The position numbers and the translations under genes were made by a program. From Bacillus sp. UNC438CL73TsuS30 (GTDB taxonomy: Bacteria; Bacillota; Bacilli; Bacillales; Cytobacillaceae), in assembly GCF_000482325.1 (NCBI RefSeq), contig NZ_AXVA01000023.1, positions 1 through 64,000 on the forward strand: a DNA stretch of 64,000 nt. Reading direction: 5' to 3'. The notes under the pieces were generated by a model. The model was not told where the DNA came from. It saw nothing but the letters and a program-made list of their open reading frames with translations, and did not search any database. Shown in pieces: positions 35,639-45,071 of this stretch. Each line of letters starts with the position of its first letter. Within the stretch, counting starts at the first letter, position 1.

Positions 35639-37012
35639 TTATCTAAAACTAAATTTATTTGCCGTCTTTAGAGCGAATCGGACCGATTTCCGATTTAATG
35701 TCCCTTGCAATTTCTTAATCGTTCGATCTTTTTCACTGAGCTTGGTTTGAAGTTCTTTTAACTTTTCATCTTTATTGGCGGATTCCAGCAGATAAAGGTT
35801 TTCCCACCGTTCTGTAATTTCTTGCAAATCACAGCTGCTGATCGGCGAAATAGGCGGGAGGGGCTGAATCTCCGCTAATTTCTCATCCAAAGGAACTTTA
35901 GCAGGTGTGTGGTCATCTTTATAAATATGTTCCAGGTTATTTTTATTTAGAAAGCTGATGAATTTATCAAAATTTCCTGCTTGTGTTTTAATAGGCGCTC
36001 TAAAATCACTTTTTTCAATTAAATCGCTCAGTCTTGTTTTACTTGTAATTTCATTTGCATTCACATGTGTTAAATTATGGTACTCAGCTAATTCTCTCAT
36101 TCTAGCATCCTTTGGAATTAAAATGCTAGGCGTCCCGGCAATGGTTGCGGCAATATTCCCGTGAAGCCTGGCCCCGAAACTTAAATCAGCCTGCCTTAAA
36201 AAATCTAACCAAGTAGATACATTTAAAAAGAAACGTACCCTATTGTTCATATAAGTTGGATGTGACATCGCAACTGGGTAATTTTTGCTGGACCCAGCTA
36301 TAGCAGGCGCCCCGGCAAAAGTAAGCCTCATTTCCTTCAGCCATTGGGGAATAAAATAATGATTAGGATATTCCTCCATACCTCTTGTAATAAAATCAAG
36401 TACATTCTTTGGAGAAAGGCGTGATGAATTAACACAAACCATTGAATCAGTTGTGATATTCGTTTCACGTATCTGTAATTCTCTGCCAAAGGCATACATA
36501 GAAGGGCAACCAATAACCGTATGGTCTATATTTTCGCGAAAACCTAATTTTGATAAATATTGAGAGGTAATTTCACCTCTGACACCAATCATTGCTGACT
36601 TTTCCAGTACAGCACTAACAAACGCTTTGACATCATCATCAAAAGGGAAGCCCTCATTTAGCTTTGGTTCAAATGGAGCACGCAAACCTACACCAATCAC
36701 CACAACGGGGATCGTCAGTTTTTTGATTAATTTCGTATATTTGCGTAAGGATGAAACAAAGTCATTTCGGAAGGCATCGGCTAATGGAATAATGTAACAA
36801 CTATACTTTTCATTGATTTCATCAGCCTTATCCGGGTCAATATCATAATAATCCGGTGTAATCATCGTTTCTTCTGTCATTAATGTACGGAACACACTAA
36901 AGGCATAAACAAGATTCCCTACGTTGCCGCCGATGGAATTATTCACAAGCATATGTGGTGCATCAAATGTATCAAGTGGCGATATGCCCGATCTGATTAG
37001 AATCTCTTTCAT
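35639..37012 (-). CDS. Polysaccharide pyruvyl transferase family protein
   Basis: A 457-residue protein of the CsaB/WcaK-like pyruvyl-transferase family. The glycine-rich start has NNSIGGNVGNLVYAFSVFRTL. The C-terminal signature is RQADLSFGARLHGNIAATIAGTPSILIPKDARMRELAEYH, which holds the conserved GxRLH. A coiled coil (about residues 405-445, NKDEKLKELQTKLSEKDRTIKKLQGTL) is fused at the end, beyond the usual family length. Members move pyruvyl groups from PEP onto glycans, but some family members do not. No other glycan genes are adjacent, so its substrate is unknown. Confidence 0.75.
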   Translation of the reverse strand: MKEILIRSGISPLDTFDAPHMLVNNSIGGNVGNLVYAFSVFRTLMTEETMITPDYYDIDPDKADEINEKYSCYIIPLADAFRNDFVSSLRKYTKLIKKLTIPVVVIGVGLRAPFEPKLNEGFPFDDDVKAFVSAVLEKSAMIGVRGEITSQYLSKLGFRENIDHTVIGCPSMYAFGRELQIRETNITTDSMVCVNSSRLSPKNVLDFITRGMEEYPNHYFIPQWLKEMRLTFAGAPAIAGSSKNYPVAMSHPTYMNNRVRFFLNVSTWLDFLRQADLSFGARLHGNIAATIAGTPSILIPKDARMRELAEYHNLTHVNANEITSKTRLSDLIEKSDFRAPIKTQAGNFDKFISFLNKNNLEHIYKDDHTPAKVPLDEKLAEIQPLPPISPISSCDLQEITERWENLYLLESANKDEKLKELQTKLSEKDRTIKKLQGTLNRKSVRFALKTANKFSFR

Positions 37013-37118
37013 TATAAAAAACTTACCCCTTAAATTAATTTTTTATTAAAATACTATTAAATGCTACCATAGGATAAGTTAAGAAACCATTAAGAACCAC
37101 TATTTGGCATTAAAAGGA

Positions 37119-37156
37119 GAAAAAAGCCCTAACTCATTTGCAGAGTTAAGGCTTTA
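37119..37156 (-). terminator. Terminator of serA
   Basis: The stem AAAGCC.TAACTC with GAGTTA.GGCTTT is followed by T6 on the minus strand, directly after the serA stop codon. Confidence 0.85.
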
Positions 37157-37160
37157 TCGA

Positions 37161-38360
37161 TTAAATAATCCGTGCTGTTACAATTCCTTCGATTTGGTTA
37201 ATTTTCTCTTCTATCGCAGGAAGAATATCACCGTTTACTTCGTTATCAATATCAATCATTGTATAAGCATAGTCACCACGGCTTCTGTTTACCATGTCAG
37301 CGATGTTCAAATCATAGCTTGAAATGGCAGAAGTTATTTGTCCAACCATGTTCGGAACATTACGATGGAAAGCTGTTACTCGTGTCTTTCCAGTGTATGG
37401 TAAAGATGCATTTGGAAAGTTCACAGAGTTCTTAATGTTTCCAGTCTCCAAAAATTCTTTCACCTGGCGTGATGCCATAATCGCACAGTTTTCTTCAGAC
37501 TCCTGTGTTGATGCACCTAAATGCGGGATGGCAATGGTATTTTTCATTTGCAATACATTTTCATTCGGGAAGTCTGTGATGTACTCGCCAACGATTCCAT
37601 CTTCAAGCGCAACCGCCATATCCACTTCATTTACCAGCTCTCCGCGGGAGAAGTTCAAAATATGCACACCCGGCTTCATGATGCTAAATGTTTCTTTATT
37701 AAACATTCCTTTTGTATCAGGAGTAAATGGCACATGTACTGTAATATAATCAGATTCCGCGTACAACTGTTCAATTGTCATAGCACGTTGTACATTGCGG
37801 GACAGGTTCCAAGCTGTATCTACAGAAATGAACGGATCAAAGCCGATGACATCCATATCTAAATCAAGTGCATCATTTGCTACAAGCGCACCGATAGCAC
37901 CTAATCCAATGACACCTAACGTTTTCCCTTTAATTTCTTTTCCAACAAATTGCTTCTTTCCTGCTTCCACTAGCTTCGGAATTTGGTCACCTTCAACTTC
38001 TAACCCCTTTGTCCAAGCAATACCAGCAAAAAGATTACGGGATGAAGCAATTAAAGAAGTTAAGACCATTTCTTTTACTGCGTTTGCATTGGCACCAGGA
38101 GTATTAAAAACAACAATTCCTTGTTCCGTACATTTATCAACCGGAATATTATTTACCCCTGCGCCTGCACGAGCGATCGCCTTTAATTGATCGCCGAATT
38201 CCAATGCATGCATATTGAAGCTTCGGACTACAACGGCATCCGGATTTTCACTTTCATTGTCGATTGTAAAAGAATCCTTATTGAAAACTTTTAGCCCGCT
38301 TTCTGCAATAGCATTTAAAGTTTTAATCGTTTTTATTTTTTCTACAGTTACAGTGCTCAT
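37161..38360 (-). CDS. serA: D-3-phosphoglycerate dehydrogenase with ACT domain
   Basis: The first enzyme of serine synthesis, of the short SerA type (399 residues). The substrate domain has VVRSFNMHALEF and AIARAGAGVNNIPVDKCTEQGIVVFNTPGANANAV. The NAD fold is LGVIGLGAIGALVANDALDLDMDVIGFDPF. The catalytic region has NFSRGELVNE and IPHLGASTQESEENCA, with the active histidine. The C-terminal ACT domain (about 325-399) probably senses serine. A ZTP riboswitch with terminator lies upstream, which links serine and glycine supply to the folate one-carbon state. An AGAGG RBS precedes the ATG. Confidence 0.9.
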   Translation of the reverse strand: MSTVTVEKIKTIKTLNAIAESGLKVFNKDSFTIDNESENPDAVVVRSFNMHALEFGDQLKAIARAGAGVNNIPVDKCTEQGIVVFNTPGANANAVKEMVLTSLIASSRNLFAGIAWTKGLEVEGDQIPKLVEAGKKQFVGKEIKGKTLGVIGLGAIGALVANDALDLDMDVIGFDPFISVDTAWNLSRNVQRAMTIEQLYAESDYITVHVPFTPDTKGMFNKETFSIMKPGVHILNFSRGELVNEVDMAVALEDGIVGEYITDFPNENVLQMKNTIAIPHLGASTQESEENCAIMASRQVKEFLETGNIKNSVNFPNASLPYTGKTRVTAFHRNVPNMVGQITSAISSYDLNIADMVNRSRGDYAYTMIDIDNEVNGDILPAIEEKINQIEGIVTARII

Positions 38361-38470
38361 TTTAATTTCGCCTCTTTTGTTTTATTAGATTTAAAATCTT
38401 ATAGACTATTATAAATAATCAAAAATATTCACGCTAGTCAACAGTTATTTCCTTTTTATCTCCCCCTAAT

Positions 38471-38507
38471 AAACAGAAAGAGGCAAGGGGTATATTCCCT
38501 TACCTCT
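38471..38507 (-). terminator. ZTP riboswitch terminator before serA
   Basis: The minus-strand arms AGAGGTAAGGG and CCCTTGCCTCT pair and are followed by TTCTGTTT. It begins immediately after the aptamer's CGCCTGGGC element. Confidence 0.8.
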
Positions 38508-38577
38508 GCCCAGGCGAACGGCTGCGATACTATGTGCTCCCTCACGGTTCTCCGCGCTTCGCCAGTTACACATAGCC
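38507..38577 (-). promoter_or_regulatory. ZTP (pfl motif) riboswitch upstream of serA
   Basis: On the minus strand, P1 is CTATGTG...CACATAG and encloses AACTGGCGAA, a GCGG/CCGT pair and AGGGAGC. A second domain, GCCGTTCGCCTGGGC, follows. ACTGGCG, GGGAGC and CGCCTGGGC are the conserved blocks of the ZTP riboswitch. The terminator and serA come next. ZTP accumulates when 10-formyl-THF is short, so binding should turn serA on. Confidence 0.85.
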
Positions 38578-38591
38578 TTTTTATTTCCTCC

Positions 38592-38620
38592 ATTTTATCA
38601 AGTTCTCTTTAAACCTTCAA
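38592..38620 (-). promoter_or_regulatory. Candidate promoter of the ZTP riboswitch-serA unit
   Basis: TTGAAG and TAAAAT are spaced by 17 bp on the minus strand, about 15 bp before the aptamer. Confidence 0.6.
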
Positions 38621-38660
38621 CTAAAAAATTCTTAAATTTTAAAAATTTCAATTTTACCAT

Positions 38661-39710
38661 CTATAGTTCCTTTTCCCAGTTTGAAATTTCCTCACGAACA
38701 CGAGGTGCCACTTCTGTCCCCAACAGCTCGATGGCTTTCATGACATCTTCATGCGGCATGGTTCCAACCGGCGTATGGAGCATAAAACGTGTAATTCCCA
38801 CATTTTTGCGAAGATGAATAATCTTTTCGGCAACAGTTTTTGAATCTCCTACGTACAGTGCCCCTTCAAAGCTTCTTGCGGCATCAAAGCTCGCCCGGCT
38901 GTAATTCCCCCAGCCGCGTTCCCGCCCTAACACGTTCATCGCCTGCTGAGTCGATGGGAAAAATTTGTCTGCAGCCGTCTGTGTATCCTCCGCAATAAAG
39001 CCATGGGAATGAGACGCGACTGGAAGCTTCGATACATCATGACCAGCCCTCTCAGCAGCCCTTTTATAAAGTTTAACCAGTGGGGCAAACTGCAGCGGGC
39101 TTCCACCAATAATGGCAAGAACGAGCGGCAGTCCGAGCATACCAGCGCGAACAACAGATTGCGAATTACCCCCGCTGCCTATCCATACTGGCAATGGATC
39201 TTGCACAGGACGTGGATACACCCCTAAATTATGTATCGCTGGTCGATACCCGCCCTTCCAAGTTACTTTTTCAGATTCGCGTATTCTTAATAAAAACTCC
39301 AACTTTTCTTCAAACAGCTCATCATAGTCTTTTAAATCATAGCCAAACAGGGGAAATGATTCGATGAAAGAACCCCGGCCCGCCATAATTTCTGCCCGCC
39401 CGTTTGAAATCGCATCGAGCGTAGCAAAGTCCTGGAAAACACGTACCGGGTCCGCTGAAGATAACACCGTGACGGCACTTGTCAGCCGTATCCGTTTTGT
39501 CTGTGAGGCTGCAGCAGCGAGCACAACGGCAGGGGAAGAAGCCGCATAATCTTTCCGGTGATGTTCACCGACTCCAAAAACATCCAGTCCAACCTGATCG
39601 GCTAGGACAATTTCTTCAACTACTTCACGTATACGTTGGGCATGGCTGATTACCTCACCTGTTTGAACGTCCGGAGTTGTTTCCACAAACGTGCTCAAAC
39701 CTATCTCCAC
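38661..39710 (-). CDS. LLM-class flavin-dependent oxidoreductase
   Basis: A luciferase-like monooxygenase family protein of 349 residues. Family features are [11 protein letters not shown] at the N-terminus, [75 protein letters not shown], and [15 protein letters not shown]. It probably uses reduced FMN. The substrate is unknown. The GTG at 39710 has AGGAGG seven bases upstream. It stands alone, with its 3' end close to the serA promoter. Confidence 0.82.
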   Translation of the reverse strand: MEIGLSTFVETTPDVQTGEVISHAQRIREVVEEIVLADQVGLDVFGVGEHHRKDYAASSPAVVLAAAASQTKRIRLTSAVTVLSSADPVRVFQDFATLDAISNGRAEIMAGRGSFIESFPLFGYDLKDYDELFEEKLEFLLRIRESEKVTWKGGYRPAIHNLGVYPRPVQDPLPVWIGSGGNSQSVVRAGMLGLPLVLAIIGGSPLQFAPLVKLYKRAAERAGHDVSKLPVASHSHGFIAEDTQTAADKFFPSTQQAMNVLGRERGWGNYSRASFDAARSFEGALYVGDSKTVAEKIIHLRKNVGITRFMLHTPVGTMPHEDVMKAIELLGTEVAPRVREEISNWEKEL

Positions 39711-39918
39711 AAAAATTCCTCCTATTTCATCGGGCCTTTCCTCCTACTATACCGTAAAAGAAGTGCCTATCACCAGTCGAACAACCTTTGTTAAGGGCAA
39801 AAAAGGATAATTTAAATAGCACGCTTTTTCAATTTTATGGTAAAATCTATGTAACTACTGGTTAAAAATGGAGGATATTCACAGCTCCTCTCTTAACAAA
39901 AACAGTATGTTGCCATCA

Positions 39919-39939
39919 GCAAAAACATGGTGTTTTTGC
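39919..39939. repeat. Short perfect hairpin upstream of the permease pair
   Basis: The arms GCAAAAACA and TGTTTTTGC enclose TGG, about 60 bp before the first permease start. It could be a weak terminator or a leader hairpin. Confidence 0.4.
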
Positions 39940-39998
39940 TTGCTAGAATAATAGAATTTAAAACGACGGCTTGTAGTCTTTTGGAGGTAAGTGGATAA

Positions 39999-40943
39999 AT
40001 GAATCTTTTTTTACGCTTATTCGGCAGTCTTTTACTATGGGGATGTATGGCCATTATCTTAATTTTAGTGATTTTATTACCCCGGGAAACAGCATCCCAT
40101 CGGGTAGGTGTTAAGGATGTCATGTCCTACCATTTTACTTGGGATGGTTATAAACAAAATATTTATGATTATGTTGAAGGAGTAAAAGCGAAGAAAAGCC
40201 TCGGAACAACGGTGTTTAATCAGCCAGTCGAAACAGAACTCCTCCTTTATTTTAAAAGAAGCATTGCCATTCTCCTTCCAGCATTTTTGCTTAGTATCAT
40301 GATTGGAATCTATAAAGGTGTCTTCGATTATCGGTTTCAAAATAACAAAATAGGGCGATTATTTGGAAGAGGATCGACTTGGCTAGGGCAGGCTGTTCCT
40401 GACTTTTTCCTCATTTTCCTTTTTCAAACCCTCTTATCTCTCGCCATAAGCCACAGCCTTCTTCCAAGAGTAGACCTATACGGAAATGACAAATGGTACA
40501 GTATCTTTCTTCCCATCCTATTTTTAAGCATGTATCCAGCATTTATTATCGCCAAATACACCTTTCAAGCATTAGAAGAGGAAGATGAAAAGGATTATAT
40601 AAAGACAGCAAAAGCAAAAGGGGTCCCGGACCGAGTGATCCTTTGGAGGCATATCCTAAAAAACTGCTATCCTAAACTGCTTCAGCATTTTATGCCGATT
40701 GTCTTAATCTTATTTTCCGGAATGTTTGTTGTAGAATTTTTAACCATGTATCACGGGATTGGTTATCGGTTAATCGCAGCCATCCATATTAAAAATAAGT
40801 TTATGGCAGGGGAGGCTTTCCCAATTGATGTACCTGCCGTCATCGGCTTTAGCTTATTAATCATGGTTCTTTTATTATTTGCACAATGGATTCACCAGCT
40901 CCTTGAGTTCTTTCTAAATCCAAAAAGGGGGGGAAGATTATAA
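39999..40943 (+). CDS. DppB/OppB-type ABC permease without visible partner genes
   Basis: A 314-residue membrane protein with about six helices. The ATPase-docking loop is KDYIKTAKAKGVPDRVILWRHILKNCYPKLLQH, and the C-terminal region has GMFVVEFLTMYHGIGYRLIAAI as in oligopeptide/nickel permeases. The first ~90 residues are more divergent than usual. The ATG at 39999 has GGAGG upstream. Its stop overlaps the next permease start (TAATG). There is no binding protein or ATPase gene next to it, so it must use partners encoded elsewhere or have another role. Confidence 0.78.
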   Translation: MNLFLRLFGSLLLWGCMAIILILVILLPRETASHRVGVKDVMSYHFTWDGYKQNIYDYVEGVKAKKSLGTTVFNQPVETELLLYFKRSIAILLPAFLLSIMIGIYKGVFDYRFQNNKIGRLFGRGSTWLGQAVPDFFLIFLFQTLLSLAISHSLLPRVDLYGNDKWYSIFLPILFLSMYPAFIIAKYTFQALEEEDEKDYIKTAKAKGVPDRVILWRHILKNCYPKLLQHFMPIVLILFSGMFVVEFLTMYHGIGYRLIAAIHIKNKFMAGEAFPIDVPAVIGFSLLIMVLLLFAQWIHQLLEFFLNPKRGGRL

Positions 40944-41896
40944 TGCGGAAAATATCTTCATTGTGGATTGGTCTGATTGGCTGCAGTATTTTTGCCATCA
41001 TTTTTATATTTGGCCCCTATTTGCCGAATGTTGATAAAAAGGTTACTCCTCATACATATATGGTCGGTCCTGAAAGCAATCTGGATTTTATCCTCCCGCC
41101 CTTTGCCCCAAATAAGGAATTCTTGTTAGGCTCTGATAAATCCGGCAGGGATATCTATAGTGCTCTCATTATGGGAACACGCGGAACCTTAAGTATTGTT
41201 TTTACGATTTCATTGATCACATTTTTATTTGCCATTCCTTTTGGTGTGGCTTCTGCCCACTTGACCTTTTTCAGGGTGCTTTTACAGGCGTGGAATTATT
41301 TGTTTTCAAGAATACCTGTCTTTTTTTACTTTATTATCGTGTCAACGATTCCTTTTTTTATCCTTTCTCCTCACCGCACTATTTGGATGATTAGCTTTCT
41401 TATTCTATTTGAATTAGGTAAGGTAGGGGAGGTTATCTACAAAGGGGTCTTACTAATTCAAAAAGAAACCTATTATGAGGCTGGAATTGTGGTCGGTTCG
41501 AAACCATTCGGACTATGGAAACAATATTATTGGCCCGGCTGCTATCCTCAGTGGGTTGCCTACTTTGTACAGCATTTAGGGAGTATGCTATTTTTGCTAG
41601 GCCAGCTTGGAATCTTTGGAATTTTTATCTCCCAAGCATTTCTCCAACAAATAGACGGGTCTTACTTAATTGATAACCGTGCGATAATCTGGCCTATGTT
41701 CCTATTCGATGTCTTAATCGACTTCGATGCCTTTCCATGGGTCCCTCTATTTAGCTCGTTATTTATTACCCTTTCCATGTTATCCTTTGTTTCATTAGGT
41801 GAGGGGATACTAGAATATCATTCGAGAAAACGCAAGGGATTAATTGCCCAAGGAAGCCGTTCCTGCCGCGATTCAGGAGGGAAACAGTGGATATAA
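40943..41896 (+). CDS. DppC/OppC-type ABC permease without visible partner genes
   Basis: A 317-residue permease, partner of the preceding gene, with translation coupled through a TAATG overlap. It has PPFAPNKEFLLGSDKSGRDIYSALIMGTRGTLSIVF, the DppC family entry motif (usually LGTDxxGRDxxSR...G.R.SL). The docking loop is ETYYEAGIVVGSKPFGLWKQYYWPGCYPQW, a diverged form. The C-terminal region has FLSLGEGILEY-like FVSLGEGILEY. The substrate is unknown. Confidence 0.75.
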   Translation: MRKISSLWIGLIGCSIFAIIFIFGPYLPNVDKKVTPHTYMVGPESNLDFILPPFAPNKEFLLGSDKSGRDIYSALIMGTRGTLSIVFTISLITFLFAIPFGVASAHLTFFRVLLQAWNYLFSRIPVFFYFIIVSTIPFFILSPHRTIWMISFLILFELGKVGEVIYKGVLLIQKETYYEAGIVVGSKPFGLWKQYYWPGCYPQWVAYFVQHLGSMLFLLGQLGIFGIFISQAFLQQIDGSYLIDNRAIIWPMFLFDVLIDFDAFPWVPLFSSLFITLSMLSFVSLGEGILEYHSRKRKGLIAQGSRSCRDSGGKQWI

Positions 41897-41937
41897 AAGG
41901 ATAGAATGGAGGCATACGATTACTTTTATAAACATAG

Positions 41938-41966
41938 AAAAAAGCATCTATAAAGATGCTTTTTTC
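41938..41966. terminator. Bidirectional terminator between the permease pair and mqo
   Basis: The stem AAAAAAGCATCT/AGATGCTTTTTT has a 4-nt loop. It is symmetric, so it serves both converging units. Confidence 0.9.
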
Positions 41967-41974
41967 AAACAGTT

Positions 41975-43531
41975 TTAAACAGATACCGTTTCTTTTTCTA
42001 AATCACGTATCTCTTTCTGTAAATCTCTCTCATTTTGAATAGGTGAGCGACCTTCGCCTAGACCAAGCATCCACGCTGTAAAACTATTAATTTCGTGGAA
42101 AAGCTCTGGGTTTTCCACGAGTGATTTTCCATAAGAAGGAATCATTTCTTTTATTTTCGGTTCCCACGCCTTTAGATGTTGCGGGAAGCATTTTTTTATT
42201 ACCTCAAGCATAACATGAACGGCAGTAGAAGCACCCGGAGAAGCACCAAGGAGTGCAGCGACTGAACCATCAGCGGCACTAACCACTTCCGTACCAAATT
42301 GAAGTGTACCTTTACCGCCAGCTTCAGTATCTTTTATAACTTGTACACGTTGGCCCGCTACAACAATATCCCAATCTTCACTTTTCGCATTCGGAATAAA
42401 TTCCCGTAACTCTTCGATCCGTTGTTCTTTCGATAACATCAGTTGCTGGATCAGATATTTTGTCAATGGAATGTTTTTTGCACCTGCCGCTAACATTGTG
42501 AAAACATTATTCGGTTTTACCGTACTTAATAAATCCATATTTGAACCAGTTTTTAAGAATTTTGGTGAGAAGCCGGCAAACGGTCCAAATAGTAATGATT
42601 TTTTGTTTTCAATAAATCGGGTATCAAGATGAGGCACAGACATTGGAGGAGCTCCAACCTTTGCCTTGCCGTATACTTTTGCATGATGCTGATTCACAAC
42701 CTCCGGATTGTTACATACTAGGAATAGCCCGCTTACTGGGAATCCGCCAATATGTTTACTTTCAGGAATACCCGTTTTTTGCAGTAACGGCAACGAACCA
42801 CCACCGCCGCCGACAAAGATAAATTTTGCCGTATGGCGTTCAACTTCTCCATTAGCGTTACGCACTTTCAATTCCCATGAGCCGTTGCTAGTACGTTTAA
42901 TATCATTTACCTGATGATTGTATTTAATATCAACGTTTTGATTCTTTAAGTGATCAAACAATATTCGGGTTAAAGCACCAAAGTTGACATCCGTTCCAGA
43001 GTCGATTTTGGTGGCCGCGATTGCTTCCTGCGATGTACGGCCTTCCATAATAAGTGGGATCCATTCCATTAATTTCTCAGGATCCTCGGAAAATTCCATC
43101 CCTTCGAACAGTGGAATGTTTGAAAGCGCTTGAAAACGTTTTTTCAAGAACTCAACATTTTCTTCCCCTTGTACTAAACTCATATGTGGCAACGGCATGA
43201 TAAAGTCATGCGGATTGTCTATGAGATTTTTATTTACAAGATAGGACCAAAACTGTCTTGAAAGCTGGAACTGTTCATTTATTCTGATTGCTTTGCTAAT
43301 ATCTATTGATCCGTCTGGTTTTTCAACAGTGTAGTTAAGCTCACATAGAGCGGCGTGCCCTGTTCCTGCATTATTCCACTCGTTAGAGCTTTCCTCTCCC
43401 GCTTTGTCGAGCTTCTCAAACACTGTAATCTTCCAGTCCGGTACTAATTCCTTTAAAAGTGTCCCCAAAGTGGCACTCATAATTCCGGCACCAATTAAGA
43501 TAACGTCTGTATTAGTTTGTTTGTTACTCAT
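41975..43531 (-). CDS. mqo: Malate:quinone oxidoreductase
   Basis: A peripheral-membrane FAD enzyme (518 residues) that oxidises malate to oxaloacetate and passes electrons to menaquinone. The FAD site is [21 protein letters not shown], followed by [19 protein letters not shown]. Other MQO blocks are [32 protein letters not shown] and [17 protein letters not shown], with [16 protein letters not shown] near the end. The length is normal. The ATG at 43531 has AAGGGA upstream. A structured leader (43562-43629) precedes it. Confidence 0.95.
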   Translation of the reverse strand: MSNKQTNTDVILIGAGIMSATLGTLLKELVPDWKITVFEKLDKAGEESSNEWNNAGTGHAALCELNYTVEKPDGSIDISKAIRINEQFQLSRQFWSYLVNKNLIDNPHDFIMPLPHMSLVQGEENVEFLKKRFQALSNIPLFEGMEFSEDPEKLMEWIPLIMEGRTSQEAIAATKIDSGTDVNFGALTRILFDHLKNQNVDIKYNHQVNDIKRTSNGSWELKVRNANGEVERHTAKFIFVGGGGGSLPLLQKTGIPESKHIGGFPVSGLFLVCNNPEVVNQHHAKVYGKAKVGAPPMSVPHLDTRFIENKKSLLFGPFAGFSPKFLKTGSNMDLLSTVKPNNVFTMLAAGAKNIPLTKYLIQQLMLSKEQRIEELREFIPNAKSEDWDIVVAGQRVQVIKDTEAGGKGTLQFGTEVVSAADGSVAALLGASPGASTAVHVMLEVIKKCFPQHLKAWEPKIKEMIPSYGKSLVENPELFHEINSFTAWMLGLGEGRSPIQNERDLQKEIRDLEKETVSV

Positions 43532-43561
43532 TTTAACCGTCCCTTATCCCCTAAGAATTGC

Positions 43562-43629
43562 AGAAAGGATGTAGGTGGTTCCGCTTAGGCATTACAGCAA
43601 GCCTGCGCACCTAGTCGCACATCTTTTCT
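43562..43629 (-). promoter_or_regulatory. Structured 5' leader of mqo, class unknown
   Basis: On the minus strand a long imperfect hairpin can form. The outer arms are AGAAAAGATGT and ACATCCTTTCT, the middle arms TAGGTG and CACCTA, and the apical AGGC/GCCT competes with GCTT/AAGC. It lies about 30 bp before the mqo start. There is no U-tract, so control of translation or stability is more likely than termination. I could not match it to a known riboswitch. Confidence 0.5.
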
Positions 43630-43759
43630 GGATCATTTCATTTATAACCTATATATAGTGTATCACTAATAGTTAAAGATTTAAATATTTTGATAGGTTT
43701 TAAGGTGTTTAAAAGCTTGTAAAAAGAGGAAAGTCCATCCACATGACTTATGAAGGCAG

Positions 43760-43812
43760 AAAAACCAAGGTTTAAACCCAGCTTCTTGCCAGGTCTGAGT
43801 CCTTGGTTTTTT
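43760..43812. terminator. Terminator of the lysR-fabF unit
   Basis: The arms ACCAAGG and CCTTGGT close a 30-nt internal region and are flanked by A- and T-runs on both sides. Confidence 0.7.
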
Positions 43813-43829
43813 CATCTGTATTAATTCGT

Positions 43830-45071
43830 CTATTTACTAAACCTTTTAAAAATTAATGTCGCATTATGTCCGCCGAATCCTAATGAGTTTGAGAGAACAA
43901 CCTGAATATCCTTCTTTTTAGCCACGTTCGGAACATAATCTAAATCAAGTTGTTCATCCGGTGTTTCATAATTAATCGTTGGAGGGAGGATCCCTTCCTT
44001 GATGGCTAATAAAGAAAAGATCGCCTCAATGGCACCCGTTGCTCCAAGCAAATGTCCTGTCATCGATTTTGTCGAACTTACTGAAAGAGAATACGCGTGT
44101 TCTTTGAAAACTTCCTTGATCGCTAATGTTTCATACAAATCATTATAATACGTGGATGTGCCATGAGCATTGATATAATCCACCTGCTCCGGAGAGATTC
44201 CGGCATCCGCTAATGCTAGGTTCATGGCCCGTTGTGCACCCTCTCCCTCAGGTGCAGGTGTTGTAATATGATGGGCATCTCCTGTAGCACCATATCCAAT
44301 CAGTTCTCCATATATGTGAGCATCACGAGCTAGAGCATGCTCTAATTCTTCTAATACCAAAATTCCAGCGCCTTCTCCGATAACAAATCCATCGCGATTC
44401 TTATCAAATGGCCGACTTGCTGATGTTGGATCTGGATTTTTCGAAAGTGCAGTCATATTCGAAAATCCGGCAACGGTCATATCTGTAATCGTTGCTTCTG
44501 TCCCGCCGGCAATCATCATGTCCACATCCCCTTTTTGAATCACTCTGAAAGCATCACCGATTGAATTCGCACCCGATGCACAAGCTGTGACGGAACAATT
44601 GTTAATTCCTTTTGCTCCAAGTTCGATGGAGACTTGGCCAGCTGCCATGTCTGGGATAAACATTGGGATCGTAAACGGATTTACTCTTCTTTGCCCCTTT
44701 TCAATAAATTTCCGATGTTGTTCCTCAAATTCACCTAAACCGCCAATTCCCGACCCAATCCAAACTCCAACCCGTTCGGGCTGAATATCCACACCGATCT
44801 GAATCCCTGCATCCGTAACAGCCATTTTGCTTGCAGCAACAGCAAACTGACTATAACGGCCCATTCTTCTTGCTTCTTTTTTATCCATAAATTCTTCTGG
44901 TGCAAAATTTTTTACTTCCGCAGCAATTTTAATATCAACTTTTTCTGCATCCAATATCGTTGCCGGACCAATTCCGGATACACCATTTTTAATATTACTC
45001 CATGTTGCATTCGCATCATTCCCCAAGGGAGTGACAGCCCCAATACCTGTAACCACTATTCTTCGATTCAT
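43830..45071 (-). CDS. fabF: Beta-ketoacyl-ACP synthase II, FabF-type
   Basis: A condensing enzyme of 413 residues. The catalytic Cys is in [18 protein letters not shown] in the form [10 protein letters not shown], and the two histidines are in [12 protein letters not shown] and [15 protein letters not shown]. All are intact. It begins [17 protein letters not shown]. In Bacillus the main fabF is next to fabH, but here the gene is alone and overlaps the upstream lysR gene by ATGA. So it may be a second KAS II under its own regulator, or the only copy relocated. A full genome would tell. Confidence 0.88.
   Translation of the reverse strand: MNRRIVVTGIGAVTPLGNDANATWSNIKNGVSGIGPATILDAEKVDIKIAAEVKNFAPEEFMDKKEARRMGRYSQFAVAASKMAVTDAGIQIGVDIQPERVGVWIGSGIGGLGEFEEQHRKFIEKGQRRVNPFTIPMFIPDMAAGQVSIELGAKGINNCSVTACASGANSIGDAFRVIQKGDVDMMIAGGTEATITDMTVAGFSNMTALSKNPDPTSASRPFDKNRDGFVIGEGAGILVLEELEHALARDAHIYGELIGYGATGDAHHITTPAPEGEGAQRAMNLALADAGISPEQVDYINAHGTSTYYNDLYETLAIKEVFKEHAYSLSVSSTKSMTGHLLGATGAIEAIFSLLAIKEGILPPTINYETPDEQLDLDYVPNVAKKKDIQVVLSNSLGFGGHNATLIFKRFSK

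Noticed and set aside
37324..38190. Plus-strand frames of 113-141 codons antisense to serA
   Set aside because: They lie entirely within serA, lack RBS and family features, and are explained by codon use of the real gene.
43562..43629. T-box or tRNA-like gene
   Set aside because: No T-box consensus, no cloverleaf and no terminator; left as an unassigned leader.
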